The notes under the pieces are model-generated. The model had not been told where the DNA came from. It searched no databases and saw only the letters and a program-made list of their open reading frames with translations. 64,000 nucleotides of DNA from CBDDGJ01 sp965199285 (lineage in GTDB: Bacteria > Pseudomonadota > Alphaproteobacteria > RS24): assembly GCA_965199285.1 (NCBI GenBank), contig OZ240687.1, positions 186,001 through 250,000 of the forward strand. Reading direction: 5' to 3'. The translations under genes and the position numbers were made by a program. Positions within the stretch are counted from its first letter, which is position 1, and every line of letters starts with the position of its first letter. This document shows positions 30,791 to 40,907 of this stretch, in pieces.

Positions 30791-32980
30791 TTATTTTAGG
30801 TCAAACCGATCCAATTCCATCACTTTCACCCATGCGGCGATAAAGTCACTGACGAATTTATCTTTCGCATCGTCAGAGGCATAGACTTCCGCCAAAGCGC
30901 GCAATTCGTGATTATGACCGAAAATCAAATCCACCCGCGAGGCGGTATATTTAACCTTTCCGCTCTGGCGGTCACGGCCTTCAAAACTTTGTGCCTTGTC
31001 ATCAATGGCTGTCCATTCGGTTGCCATATCCAAAAGATTAACAAAGAAATCATTGCTCAGCTGCCCCACATTATCGGTAAACACGCCTTGCGCGGAGCCA
31101 TTATGATTGGCACCAAGCACCCGCAAGCCGCCAATAAGGGCAGTCATTTCTGGTGCTGTGAGCGAAAGTAAATGCGCCTTATCAACCAGCAATGACTCGG
31201 CGGGAACCGTATAAGTGGTTTTCATGAAATTGCGGAACCCATCTGTCTCTGGCTCCAATGGCGCAAATGATTCCGCATCAGTATGCTCATCACCTGCATC
31301 AACGCGGCCTGCTGTAAACGGCACAGTCACATTATGACCGGCATCATGTGCGGCTTTTTCAATCGCGGCAGAACCGCCAAGTACGATGAGATCGGCGATT
31401 GATACGGGCGCGGATGAATTGGCTTGAATGCCCTCATAAACGCTGATGACTTTTGCCAATAGTTCTGGATTATTCGCCTCCCAATCCTTTTGCGGGGCAA
31501 GCCGAATACGTGCCCCATTTGCCCCGCCGCGGCGGTCTGAATCGCGATAGCTGGCGGCAGATGCCCAAGCGATATTCACCAATTCACCAACCGATAGACC
31601 AGAGGCAAGAATTTGCTCTTTAAGCGTTGTGATATCTGCATCACTAAGCGAAGCGTCCATTGCTGCCGGTAATGGATCCTGCCAGATCAGGGTTTCTTTT
31701 GGAACATCCGCGCCCAAATAACGCATGATTGGTCCCATATCACGATGCGTCAGCTTATACCACGCACGAGCATAAGCATCGGCAAAATAGTCATGGTCTT
31801 CATGAAACTTTTTGGAGATTTTCAAATATTCCGGATCGGTGATAAGCGCAATATCTGTGGTTGCCATCATGGTTGGCACTTTTTTGTCAGAACCATCAAC
31901 TTCAGGTGCCATATCCGCATCTTTCACACTCACCGCCTGCCATTGGTTTGCGCCTGCCGGACTTTTGGTAAGCTCCCACTCATAGCCAAGCAGCATATCA
32001 AAATAGCCGCTATCCCATTTAATCGGGTTTGGTGTCCACGCGCCTTCCAGCCCGCTGGTGATTGTATCAACGCCTTTGCCGCTTTGATAATCATTCGTCC
32101 AGCCAAAGCCTTGCTCTTCAATCGGCGCGGCATTGGGTTCGCGCCCAACATGGCTGTCTGGAGCTGCACCATGGGCTTTGCCAAATGTGTGGCCACCGGC
32201 GATTAAGGCAACGGTTTCTTCATCATTCATCGCCATGCGGGCAAAGGTAATGCGAATATCTTTAGCTGAATCGGCAGGGTCGGGATTGCCATTTGGCCCT
32301 TCCGGGTTCACATAAATAAGCCCCATATGAACGGCTGCAAGCGGCCGCTCTAAAACCTCCGCGCCATTATCTTCGCGGCCGCCATCATAGCGCGATTGAT
32401 TGCCAAGCCATTCGGCTTCCTCGCCCCAATAAATATCTTCCGCAGGTTCCCAAATATCAGCGCGTCCACCGCCAAAGCCAAAGGTCTTAAAGCCCATTGA
32501 CTCATGCGCGATATTGCCGGCCAGAATAAACAGATCTGCCCATGAAATAGTGCGGCCATATTTTTGCTTAATTGGCCATAAGAGCCGCCGCGCTTTATCC
32601 AGATTGGCATTATCTGGCCAGCTATTGGTTGGCGCAAAACGTTGTAGACCTTGAGAGCTTCCGGCGCGCCCATCGCTGGTTCTATATGTGCCGGCGACGT
32701 GCCATGCCATCCGGATGAAAAACGGGCCATAATGACCATAATCAGCTGGCCACCAATCTTGTGACTCGGTCATCAGCGCATGCAGATCTTTTTTGACCGC
32801 TTCTAAATCAAGCGATTGAAATGCTTTTGCATAATCAAAAGACGACTCCATCGGGTTTGAAAGTTCGGAATGTTGACGCAAAACATTCAGGTTAAGCATT
32901 TGCGGCCACCAATCGCGGTTACGCCTGCCGCCACCGGCGGCGTGTTTTCCATCCACACCAGAAAAAGGACATGAGCTCAT
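30791..32980 (-). CDS. katG: Catalase-peroxidase
   Basis: A bifunctional haem enzyme removing hydrogen peroxide. The 729-aa protein has both tandem peroxidase domains. Active-site residues are visible: distal R90, W93 and H94 (RMAWHVAGTY), proximal H264 (GGHTFGKAHGA), and the crosslinked triad W93, Y223 (LIYVNPEGPNG) and M249 (ARMAMNDEET) needed for catalase activity. A GGGAGAAATATT leader precedes the ATG. It is monocistronic, and no OxyR gene is adjacent. Confidence 0.97.
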   Translation of the reverse strand: MSSCPFSGVDGKHAAGGGRRNRDWWPQMLNLNVLRQHSELSNPMESSFDYAKAFQSLDLEAVKKDLHALMTESQDWWPADYGHYGPFFIRMAWHVAGTYRTSDGRAGSSQGLQRFAPTNSWPDNANLDKARRLLWPIKQKYGRTISWADLFILAGNIAHESMGFKTFGFGGGRADIWEPAEDIYWGEEAEWLGNQSRYDGGREDNGAEVLERPLAAVHMGLIYVNPEGPNGNPDPADSAKDIRITFARMAMNDEETVALIAGGHTFGKAHGAAPDSHVGREPNAAPIEEQGFGWTNDYQSGKGVDTITSGLEGAWTPNPIKWDSGYFDMLLGYEWELTKSPAGANQWQAVSVKDADMAPEVDGSDKKVPTMMATTDIALITDPEYLKISKKFHEDHDYFADAYARAWYKLTHRDMGPIMRYLGADVPKETLIWQDPLPAAMDASLSDADITTLKEQILASGLSVGELVNIAWASAASYRDSDRRGGANGARIRLAPQKDWEANNPELLAKVISVYEGIQANSSAPVSIADLIVLGGSAAIEKAAHDAGHNVTVPFTAGRVDAGDEHTDAESFAPLEPETDGFRNFMKTTYTVPAESLLVDKAHLLSLTAPEMTALIGGLRVLGANHNGSAQGVFTDNVGQLSNDFFVNLLDMATEWTAIDDKAQSFEGRDRQSGKVKYTASRVDLIFGHNHELRALAEVYASDDAKDKFVSDFIAAWVKVMELDRFDLK

Positions 32981-33078
32981 AATATTTCTCCCTTTATTAT
33001 CATTATTTCAAGTTTTACAAATAACAAGAAAAGCCCACCCCGTCTATGATTTTCGGCAATGCCGCCGCGATTTTCTGG

Positions 33079-33861
33079 TTATAAGTCTAATTCAATCCAA
33101 ACTGGCACATGGTCGGAGGGTTTTTCCCAACCGCGCGTGTGCTTATCTATGCCGCAATTTGTAAGTAAATCAGCCGCTTGCGGACTAAGCAAATGATGGT
33201 CAATCCGAATCCCATTATTTTTTGGCCATGCGCCGGCTTGATAATCCCAAAATGTATAGGTTTGGTCTCCGGTTTCGCATAGCGTTTCGATCGCTTCGGT
33301 AAGCCCAAGATTTTTAAGCGCCCGAAACGCATCTAATGTGTCTTGACGATAGAGGGCATCGCCCCACCAGCTTTCAGGATTATGGCAATCGGCGGCGGTG
33401 GGAATAACATTATAATCGCCCGCCAGCACAAACGGCTCTTCATGTGTTAAAAGCGTGACGGCATGGCGATGCAGGGCGGCCATCCAGTCCAGCTTATAGG
33501 GATATTTTTCACTGTCTACCGGATTGCCATTGGGTAGATAGAGCGATGCCACCCGCACCGCGCCCTTATCACTTGTCACCAGTGCCTCTATATAACGCGC
33601 TTGTTCATCGGCAAAATCAGGAAGCCCAATCTGAACATCTTGCAGCGGATATTTCGACAGCAGCGCCACCCCATTATAGGTTTTTTGCCCATGCGTCGCG
33701 ATATTATAGCCACATTCCTCAATCGCCTCATGCGGGAAGGCCTCATCCACACATTTTAATTCCTGCAAGCACACAATATCGGGGCTGCTTTCGGTCAACC
33801 AGTTTTGCACATTCGCAAGCCGCGCCTTAATCGAGTTCACATTCCAGCTGGCGATTTTCAT
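33079..33861 (-). CDS. xthA: Exodeoxyribonuclease III / AP endonuclease
   Basis: Base-excision repair enzyme of the exonuclease III family, 260 aa. Catalytic residues seen include the N-terminal SWNVNSIKAR, E34 in CLQELK, LAGDYNVIPT and the C-terminal D250-H251 pair in SDHVPV. It follows erpA by 12 bp in the same direction, an arrangement typical of alphaproteobacteria. Confidence 0.94.
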   Translation of the reverse strand: MKIASWNVNSIKARLANVQNWLTESSPDIVCLQELKCVDEAFPHEAIEECGYNIATHGQKTYNGVALLSKYPLQDVQIGLPDFADEQARYIEALVTSDKGAVRVASLYLPNGNPVDSEKYPYKLDWMAALHRHAVTLLTHEEPFVLAGDYNVIPTAADCHNPESWWGDALYRQDTLDAFRALKNLGLTEAIETLCETGDQTYTFWDYQAGAWPKNNGIRIDHHLLSPQAADLLTNCGIDKHTRGWEKPSDHVPVWIELDL

Positions 33862-33873
33862 GGCAGAGAGGGG

Positions 33874-34200
33874 CTAAATTGAAAAAGATGTGCCGCAGCC
33901 ACAAGCGGCAGTCGCATTCGGGTTGCGGATTTGGAAACTGGCACCGATAAGGTCATCCACCCAATCAATTTGCGACCCTTCCATATATTGCACCGAGATC
34001 GGGTCAATCAGCACTTTGGTTGTACTTGTGCCAAGCACCACATCATCATCTTGCTGTTGGGTGTCGATGCTGAAATCATATTGAAAGCCGGAGCAGCCGC
34101 CGCCTAACACTGAAATGCGTAACATGCTGCCGGCATTTTCAGCGCTTAAAATTTGTTCTATTTGTGCCACTGCACGGTCTGTTACCGATAAATCTGTCAT
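33874..34200 (-). CDS. erpA: A-type iron-sulfur cluster carrier ErpA (HesB/IscA family)
   Basis: A 108-aa carrier that inserts Fe-S clusters into target proteins. The three conserved cysteines are present: C36 (LGGGCSGFQYDF), C100 and C102 (ACGCGTSFSI). It is divergent from dgt and probably co-transcribed with xthA. The IscA and ErpA names cannot be separated firmly by sequence alone; the position next to dgt favours ErpA. Confidence 0.92.
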   Translation of the reverse strand: MTDLSVTDRAVAQIEQILSAENAGSMLRISVLGGGCSGFQYDFSIDTQQQDDDVVLGTSTTKVLIDPISVQYMEGSQIDWVDDLIGASFQIRNPNATAACGCGTSFSI

Positions 34201-34262
34201 CCCTATAAGATAATGCGTATCTTCTTGCTTTTCAAGTGCTTATGAATTTGTTAGGAGAAACT

Positions 34263-35435
34263 ATGTATAGACAACTTGCAGCCTATGCCTCCCATGCCGA
34301 TGCGTCGCGTGGGCGGCTTTATGATGAACCAGCAAGCCGCACCCGAACGGCATTTCAACGTGATCGCGATAGGGTTGTGCATGCCAGTGCGTTTCGCCGC
34401 CTCGAACATAAAACGCAAGTATTTATTGCTCATACGGGTGATAGTTATCGTACCCGTCTTACCCATTCGCTTGAAGTGGCGCAGGTGGCGCGATCTTTGG
34501 CGCGCGAGTTACGCTTGGATGAAGATTTATCCGAAACCCTAGCGCTGGCACATGATTTGGGGCATACGCCGTTCGGTCATGCTGGTGAAGAGGCACTGCA
34601 TGCGCAAATGCAAGATTATGATGGCTTTGACCATAATGCCCAATCTTTGCGTATTCTCACTAAATTAGAGCAGCGTTATATTGGCTTTGATGGGCTCAAC
34701 CTGACGTGGGAAACGCTGGAAGGGCTTGCAAAACACAATGGCCCACTCTTAACAGACGGCAAACAATTATCTGACTTGCCATTTGCGATGCGTGACTATG
34801 TTACGCAGCATAATTTGGAGCTTGCGAGCTGGGCAAGTGCGGAAGCGCAAGTTGCAGCACTAGCGGATGATATTGCCTATCATAATCATGATCTTGATGA
34901 TGGGTTGCGGGCGGGTCTATTTGGACTTGACGATCTCACCGCGCTTCCTCTGATTGGAGATATTATTCACACGATCAAACAGGAGCATGGTACGGTTGCA
35001 CCACGGCGATTCCGCAATGAAATGATCCGCAAAATGATTTCGGCGATGATTGCTGATCTGGTGACGGAAACTGAAAAGCGGTTGGCTGAATTGCGCCCCC
35101 AATCCGTCCATGATATTCGGCATGCAGATTATGCGGTGGTTGGGTTTTCGCCTGAAATGCAAAAAAACAATAAGGCAATCAAACGCTTTTTGCATGAGGC
35201 CATGTATCGCCAGCATGAAGTTAATCGGTCTATGAGTAAGGCAAAACGTATGGTCAGTGACTTATTCCAGCTTTATATGGCTGAACCAACATTATTACCA
35301 GAAAGTTGGCAAACCAAATCGAATAACAAGATTGAGGTTGCGCGGCGGATTTGCGATTATATTGCGGGGATGACAGACCGGTTTGCAATCCAAGAATATC
35401 GGCGTTTGTTTGAAATATCGAATGAGTTGGTATAA
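34263..35435 (+). CDS. dgt: Deoxyguanosinetriphosphate triphosphohydrolase-like protein
   Basis: An HD-domain dNTP triphosphohydrolase of the short (type 2) class, 390 aa. The metal site is H68 (TRLTHSLEVAQ), H97-D98 (LAHDLGHTPFGHAGE) and a later Asp in ADDIAYHNHDLDDG. A frame open from 34236 is shortened to the ATG at 34263 because of the AGGAGAAACT ribosome site and the family start. It is followed by argS after 9 bp. Confidence 0.92.
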   Translation: MYRQLAAYASHADASRGRLYDEPASRTRTAFQRDRDRVVHASAFRRLEHKTQVFIAHTGDSYRTRLTHSLEVAQVARSLARELRLDEDLSETLALAHDLGHTPFGHAGEEALHAQMQDYDGFDHNAQSLRILTKLEQRYIGFDGLNLTWETLEGLAKHNGPLLTDGKQLSDLPFAMRDYVTQHNLELASWASAEAQVAALADDIAYHNHDLDDGLRAGLFGLDDLTALPLIGDIIHTIKQEHGTVAPRRFRNEMIRKMISAMIADLVTETEKRLAELRPQSVHDIRHADYAVVGFSPEMQKNNKAIKRFLHEAMYRQHEVNRSMSKAKRMVSDLFQLYMAEPTLLPESWQTKSNNKIEVARRICDYIAGMTDRFAIQEYRRLFEISNELV

Positions 35436-35444
35436 GAAACGGCG

Positions 35445-37151
35445 ATGAATATTTTTCACGATATAAAGGTTATTTTGCTGGCGCATTTAGAGTCTCTATA
35501 TGGCGATCAGATATCTTTTGAACGGGTGGTTGTCGAGCCCCCCCGTGATCCGGCGCATGGCGATATTGCGACCAATGCGGCAATGGTGCTGGCAAAACCT
35601 CTCCAAAAACAACCGCGTGAGGTGGCAGAAGATATTGTCCGTTCTTTGCAAGCCGATGCGGTGATTGAGACGGTTGAAATTGCCGGAGCTGGCTTTATTA
35701 ATATGCGGCTGGCGGATAACGCATGGCATGATATTGTCGCTGATATTATTGAATCGCGGGCTGATTATGGGCGCGCGAAAATCGGTCAAGAGGCGGCGCT
35801 TAATGTGGAATATGTATCTGCCAATCCAACCGGACCGATGCATGTCGGACATGCCCGCGGTGCGGTGGTGGGCGATGTGTTGGCAAATTTACTTGCCTTT
35901 GCGGGTTATAATGTCACCCGCGAATATTATATCAATGATGCTGGCAGTCAGGTGGATATATTGGCGCAATCGGTTTTATTGCGGGCGCGCGAAGCGGCTG
36001 GCGAAATCATCACCATTGCGGACGGGCTTTATCCGGGCGATTATCTTATTCCGGTCGGGCAAAAATTATATCAGGATTATGATGCTGATTTATTTTCCAA
36101 GCCGATGGATGAACAGCTTAAATGCGCTACAGATTATGCTCTACCCGCAATGATGGATATGATTAAAGATGATCTCGCAGCGCTTGGGGTGCGGCATGAT
36201 GTTTTTGTGTCTGAAAAAAACCTGCATGAAAATGGCATGGTGGAAAATGCGCTCGCAAAGCTCGAGGCGCAAGGGCTGGTTTATCAAGGTGTGCTTGAAC
36301 CGCCAAAGGGCAAAGAGCTGTCTCCAGATTGGCACGCCCAAGAACAAACATTATTTCGCTCTAGCCAATTTGGTGATGATAGTGACCGTGCCTTAAAAAA
36401 GGCCGATGGCAGCTGGACCTATTTCGCGCCCGATATTGCCTATCATCTTGATAAAGCCCAACGCGGCTTTGCGCATATGGTGAATGTCTGGGGGGCAGAC
36501 CATGCTGGCTATGTGAAGCGGATGGCGGCAGCGGTTGCAGCGCTTACCAATAATACCGTTCAGTTTGATGTCAAAACCTGTCAAATGGTGAAACTCATGC
36601 GCGGCGGTGAACAAGTGAAAATGTCAAAGCGCGCTGGTAATTTCGTGACTTTGCGTGAAGTGGTTGATGAGGTTGGCGCGGATGCGGTTCGATTTATCAT
36701 GCTAACCCGTAAAAATGATGCGCCATTGGATTTCGACTTTGATCTTGTCAAAGAGCAATCGCGCGATAATCCGGTTTTTTATGTCAATTATGCCCATGCA
36801 CGGATTTGCTCTGTATTGCGGCAAGCGCCAGATATATCAGGTGTGCCGGATATATCATTATTAGGGCATGAAAGTGAAATCGCGCTGATAAAGCAAATGG
36901 CGAATTTTCCGCGCACCATCGAATCAGCCGCCAAAACGCATGAACCGCATCGGCTTTGTTTTTACATGCAAGAGCTTGCCGCTTCTTTTCACAGCCTGTG
37001 GAATATGGGGAAAACTCACCCGGAATTGAAGTTTATACAGGAAAACAAAGATTTAACGATTGCCCGGCTTGCATTATTAAACGCTTGCCAGATTGTTTTT
37101 CAAAATGCAGCCGCTATAATTGGCATTCATTTACAGGAAGAGATGCGGTAA
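35445..37151 (+). CDS. argS: Arginine--tRNA ligase
   Basis: A class I synthetase of 568 aa. It has an N-terminal Add-1 domain, then SANPTGPMHVGHARG with the HIGH motif as HVGH (133-136), the KMSKS motif as KMSKR (392-396) and a C-terminal DALR anticodon-binding domain. Its TAA overlaps the next ATG by one base (TAATG), coupling it to the SPOR-protein gene. Confidence 0.97.
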   Translation: MNIFHDIKVILLAHLESLYGDQISFERVVVEPPRDPAHGDIATNAAMVLAKPLQKQPREVAEDIVRSLQADAVIETVEIAGAGFINMRLADNAWHDIVADIIESRADYGRAKIGQEAALNVEYVSANPTGPMHVGHARGAVVGDVLANLLAFAGYNVTREYYINDAGSQVDILAQSVLLRAREAAGEIITIADGLYPGDYLIPVGQKLYQDYDADLFSKPMDEQLKCATDYALPAMMDMIKDDLAALGVRHDVFVSEKNLHENGMVENALAKLEAQGLVYQGVLEPPKGKELSPDWHAQEQTLFRSSQFGDDSDRALKKADGSWTYFAPDIAYHLDKAQRGFAHMVNVWGADHAGYVKRMAAAVAALTNNTVQFDVKTCQMVKLMRGGEQVKMSKRAGNFVTLREVVDEVGADAVRFIMLTRKNDAPLDFDFDLVKEQSRDNPVFYVNYAHARICSVLRQAPDISGVPDISLLGHESEIALIKQMANFPRTIESAAKTHEPHRLCFYMQELAASFHSLWNMGKTHPELKFIQENKDLTIARLALLNACQIVFQNAAAIIGIHLQEEMR

Positions 37152-38347
37152 TGGGTATATTTGATTTTCTAAAAAAGAAATCTCGTGAAAATAGGGAACA
37201 GCCAGAAACGATAGATGATGAGATAATTTCATTACAGGCTATGATGAGAGCTGAGAATCTTAGCAATCCGCAGATGCAAGATTTACGCCAAGATCCGGCT
37301 AATGTCGGTGAAATGGAACAGTTAGATTTCAGTGCCATAGACGCGCCTTTGCCCGATTCGATTAAGCCTGAGAAGGAACGACAAAAAGAATTAGAAATTG
37401 CGTCCTATCATCGCCAGCAAAAATTGCAGAAATTATTACAATTTCTTGACCCGCGCACTTTATTTCACAGTCTTTTAAAGTCGGTTATTGCGGTTAGTTT
37501 TTTAAGTTTTGCGATTATCGCTATTGCCTTATATTTTTATGCTTATACAACCGGGTTGGAAGCGGGGCAAAAAGATTTGCCGCCGATTATTAAAGCGTCT
37601 GCCACCTCTTATAAAGTCAAACCGCCAATGGCTGATGGGGATATATTAGAAGAGGATTTGGTGATCTATAATATTGCGGAGGGCGGTAATGCGGTCACAG
37701 GTGAACGTCGCCCTGCTAATGCAAATGGTAGGGTTGAGAGCCTGTTTGGTGCAAACCGTATGGGTGTTGCGCAACATAAATCACCTTCTGAATCAACCAT
37801 CATTATCGATTATAGCCCAACGGGTGATCCGCAGATTATTATTCCGCGTAAATTGCCCGTTATTCGTGGAGAAGAGGCAGATCGTGCGCCATCCGATGAT
37901 TATCCAGAGCATATTCATAATCGCGAGATACCAAAGCCAGCCCAATCGACGGGAAGTATAGATCAAAACCCATCGCAACCGAATGATATGATTTCCAAAC
38001 CGCCATCGCTGACCAAAAAAACAGCGCCAGCACCTAAACCACGGGCAGTTTCACAAGAACCAACACCAATACCGGCCGCCCGCTCCTCAGCATCAGCAGC
38101 TTTTATGGTACAAGTGGCGGCAACCCGCAGCTATGCTCAGGCGCAGCAGCTATTTGATCGGCTAAAAGGGGAACATCCTGATTTGCTGCAAGGCTATGAT
38201 CCATTGATCGTTCGGGCAGACCTAGGTGCAAAAGGCGTTTTTATGCGGGTAAATGTTCCTGGTTTTGCAAGTAAAAGTGAAGCTGGTAGATTGTGTCGTA
38301 TGCTTAAAGGTCGCGGACAAGATTGTCTTGTAAAACGACAAGAATAA
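37151..38347 (+). CDS. SPOR-domain membrane protein
   Basis: A 398-aa bitopic protein: cytosolic N-terminus, one helix at about 111-133 (SVIAVSFLSFAIIAIALYFY), a long Pro-rich periplasmic linker and a C-terminal SPOR domain (FMVQVAATRSYAQAQQLFDR onward). SPOR domains bind denuded glycan at the division septum. Its place between argS and nagZ is conserved in alphaproteobacteria and fits a cell-wall or division role. The start at 37151 overlaps the argS stop; the longer frame upstream is argS in another register. Confidence 0.9.
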   Translation: MGIFDFLKKKSRENREQPETIDDEIISLQAMMRAENLSNPQMQDLRQDPANVGEMEQLDFSAIDAPLPDSIKPEKERQKELEIASYHRQQKLQKLLQFLDPRTLFHSLLKSVIAVSFLSFAIIAIALYFYAYTTGLEAGQKDLPPIIKASATSYKVKPPMADGDILEEDLVIYNIAEGGNAVTGERRPANANGRVESLFGANRMGVAQHKSPSESTIIIDYSPTGDPQIIIPRKLPVIRGEEADRAPSDDYPEHIHNREIPKPAQSTGSIDQNPSQPNDMISKPPSLTKKTAPAPKPRAVSQEPTPIPAARSSASAAFMVQVAATRSYAQAQQLFDRLKGEHPDLLQGYDPLIVRADLGAKGVFMRVNVPGFASKSEAGRLCRMLKGRGQDCLVKRQE

Positions 38348-38350
38348 AGC

Positions 38351-39400
38351 ATGGACAGGCACGCAGTTATTTATGGTGTCGCGGGAACAAGGTTAACAGA
38401 TTCCGAAAAGCAAATTTTTTCGTCCGCACCTCCATGGGGGATTATTTTATTCGCCCGCAATTTTTCAACTGCACAAGAGCTAAAAACCCTTATTCGTGAG
38501 ATTAAAGATTTTTTTGAGGATAGGTGCTTCCCCATTTTAATTGATCAAGAAGGGGGGCGCGTCGCGCGGATAAAACCGCCGCTTATGGCTGCTTATCCGC
38601 CAGTAAATATATATGGCAAATTATACCAAAATCATCCGCAACAAGCGATACAAATGGCATTTTGGGGAGGTACGCTTTTGGCGGCAGATTTGAAAGGGTT
38701 TGGGATTAATATAAATTGCGCGCCTTGTTTGGATTTGGGTTTGCCCAGCCAGAGCGATATTATTGGTGATCGTGCCTTTTCCGATGCGCCAGAAACCGTA
38801 ACCCAATTAGCAATGGCGATGATGGAAGGATTTGTGCAAGGGGGGGTGCTGCCTGTTATCAAGCATTTGCCCGGGCATGGTCGGGCGCAAGTTGATAGTC
38901 ATCATGATTTACCAATCATTGAAGACTCTATTGCGGTTTTGGCCGCGACAGATTTCTTGCCATTTCAGAAAGTCTCGCGCGCGCCGCGCCTGTTTATGGG
39001 GATGACGGGGCATTTGCTTTATCCGCAAATTGATGCCACATATCCAAGCACCTTATCGCAAAAAGTCATCTCACATATTCGCGATGAGATAGGGTTCAAA
39101 GGGGTGTTGATGAGCGATGATATTTCAATGCAAGCTCTGTCTGGCGATATAAAAGTCCGTGCGATGGCGGCTTTGCAAGCCGGTTGTGATCTGATTTTGC
39201 ATTGTAATGGAGAATATGAAGAGATGCGCCAATTATCGGAAATCATCCCTGTTTTGGAGAAAGCGTCTGCCAAGCGGGTAAATTCGATCGCGCAACAGCT
39301 AAAAGATATTGATACACACGCGATTTATTATGTGAAAATTGAAAAAGAATGGGCAGAGGGGATGAAAGATGTTTTTCCGCAAGCGCGAAGCAGGCTATAA
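38351..39400 (+). CDS. nagZ: Beta-N-acetylhexosaminidase (GH3), murein recycling
   Basis: Cytosolic removal of N-acetylglucosamine from muropeptides during cell-wall recycling. The 349-aa GH3 protein has the diagnostic KHLPGHGRAQVDSHHDLP loop (from K171), which carries the mobile His-Asp acid/base dyad, and the nucleophile region GVLMSDDISMQAL. The ATG lies three bases after the SPOR gene's stop. Confidence 0.95.
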   Translation: MDRHAVIYGVAGTRLTDSEKQIFSSAPPWGIILFARNFSTAQELKTLIREIKDFFEDRCFPILIDQEGGRVARIKPPLMAAYPPVNIYGKLYQNHPQQAIQMAFWGGTLLAADLKGFGININCAPCLDLGLPSQSDIIGDRAFSDAPETVTQLAMAMMEGFVQGGVLPVIKHLPGHGRAQVDSHHDLPIIEDSIAVLAATDFLPFQKVSRAPRLFMGMTGHLLYPQIDATYPSTLSQKVISHIRDEIGFKGVLMSDDISMQALSGDIKVRAMAALQAGCDLILHCNGEYEEMRQLSEIIPVLEKASAKRVNSIAQQLKDIDTHAIYYVKIEKEWAEGMKDVFPQARSRL

Positions 39401-39428
39401 TGTCACTCATAAAATATAGGATAAGGCT

Positions 39429-40241
39429 GTGAATGATATAACTGAATTTGAAGAAGGGCTTGCCTATACGCCCATATCTGAAAATAAAGCAGAGACATTG
39501 CAAATTACGCTAGATGGGTTTGAAGGACCATTATCTGTGTTGCTGGATTTGGCGCGCAGCCAGAAAGTCGATTTAGCGCAGATTTCAATTTTGCAGCTTG
39601 CCGAGCAATATATTGCTTTTATTCAGGAAGCAGAAGATTTGAAATTAGAGATTGCGGCCGATTATTTGGTGATGGCAAGCTGGCTTGCTTATTTGAAATC
39701 TCGTCTGCTCCTGCCGCAAGAAGAAGATGAAGAAGAACCAACGGCAGAAGAATTGGCAGCGCGTTTGCGGTTTCGCTTACAGAGATTGGAAGCGATGCGT
39801 GAGTGTTTATCACAACTTATGAATCGCGATTTATTGGGGCGCAATGTTTTCGCGCATGGGATGCCAGAAGGGGTGCGGATAAAACGCCACACACTCTATC
39901 AAGCAAATCTTTATGAATTGCTGACCTCTTATTCAAGCCATCGTTTGCAGCATTATCACGAAAATTGGACACCGCCAAAACTAAATGTCGTGACGCTGAC
40001 CCGGGCGCGAATGCGGCTAGAGCGTATGCTCGGGAAAATCAATGATTGGGATCACTTAGATGAGTTATTATTAGCGGGCAATATTCCGAAAGGTCGCCGC
40101 CGCACCTTGCTGGCAAGCGGATTTGCCGCCACGCTCGAATATATTAAAGATGGGCGGTTAGAGGTGCGGCAAGAGAAAAATTTTGATAAAATTGCGATAA
40201 GGCGCGCCCGCCCAAAATCGCATCAACCCTATTCAGAATAA
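39429..40241 (+). CDS. scpA: Segregation and condensation protein A
   Basis: The kleisin subunit of the SMC-ScpAB condensin. The 270-aa protein has an N-terminal LDGFEGPLSVLLDLARSQKV motif, a central acidic stretch (about 96-106) and a C-terminal winged-helix-like end. The start is a GTG at 39429 after AGGATAAG; no better ATG exists before the conserved LDGFEGPL. It is paired with scpB 30 bp downstream. Confidence 0.94.
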   Translation: MNDITEFEEGLAYTPISENKAETLQITLDGFEGPLSVLLDLARSQKVDLAQISILQLAEQYIAFIQEAEDLKLEIAADYLVMASWLAYLKSRLLLPQEEDEEEPTAEELAARLRFRLQRLEAMRECLSQLMNRDLLGRNVFAHGMPEGVRIKRHTLYQANLYELLTSYSSHRLQHYHENWTPPKLNVVTLTRARMRLERMLGKINDWDHLDELLLAGNIPKGRRRTLLASGFAATLEYIKDGRLEVRQEKNFDKIAIRRARPKSHQPYSE

Positions 40242-40271
40242 AAAAGGCTAAAAGAGACAATAGAGGAAAAA

Positions 40272-40907
40272 ATGGATAAGGAACATATTCGGATTGTTGA
40301 AGCCATATTATTCGCGGCGGTGGAACCTCTGGATGAAAAAACATGCGGCGCGCATTTACCTGAAGGAACAGATGTGCAAGCGATTTTGCAAGCGATTGAA
40401 GAAAAATATGCGCAGGCTGGATTTCAGCTTGTGAAAGTGGCCGGTAAATATGCCTTCCGTAGTGCGCCCGATTTGGCTTATGTCTTAGAAAAGCACATTG
40501 AACAGCCGCGCCGCTTGTCAAAAGCGGCTCTGGAAACACTGGCAATCATTGCCTATCATCAACCCGTCACCCGCGCCGAGATTGAAGATATACGCGGGGT
40601 CGGGGTTGGCAAAGGGGTTATTGATGTTTTATTGCAAACAGAATGGGTGAAAATAAGGGGGCGGCGGCGGGTTGCGGGACGACCTGTAACCTATGGCACG
40701 ACCGATAATTTTTTATCGCATTTTGATTTAGAGAGCGTTAAGGATTTACCAGGGCTTGACGAATTGAAAGCGGCAGGACTTTTGGATGGGCGTTTACCAC
40801 CAGGCTTTGATATTCCTGAGCCTGACCCGGATCATGATCCGGAAGAAGACCCGCTCGATGATAATGATAGGGGAGACGAGCTTCTGGAAATGGATCAAAC
40901 TGACTAA
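40272..40907 (+). CDS. scpB: Segregation and condensation protein B
   Basis: The partner of ScpA, 211 aa with tandem winged helices. Motifs are EAILFAAVEPLDEKT and the family-typical LSKAALETLAIIAYHQPVTR, followed by EIEDIRGVGVGKGVIDVL. The C-terminal tail is strongly acidic (DPDHDPEEDPLDDNDRGDE). It overlaps the ABC gene start by one base (TAATG). In related genomes tatA usually follows directly. Confidence 0.94.
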   Translation: MDKEHIRIVEAILFAAVEPLDEKTCGAHLPEGTDVQAILQAIEEKYAQAGFQLVKVAGKYAFRSAPDLAYVLEKHIEQPRRLSKAALETLAIIAYHQPVTRAEIEDIRGVGVGKGVIDVLLQTEWVKIRGRRRVAGRPVTYGTTDNFLSHFDLESVKDLPGLDELKAAGLLDGRLPPGFDIPEPDPDHDPEEDPLDDNDRGDELLEMDQTD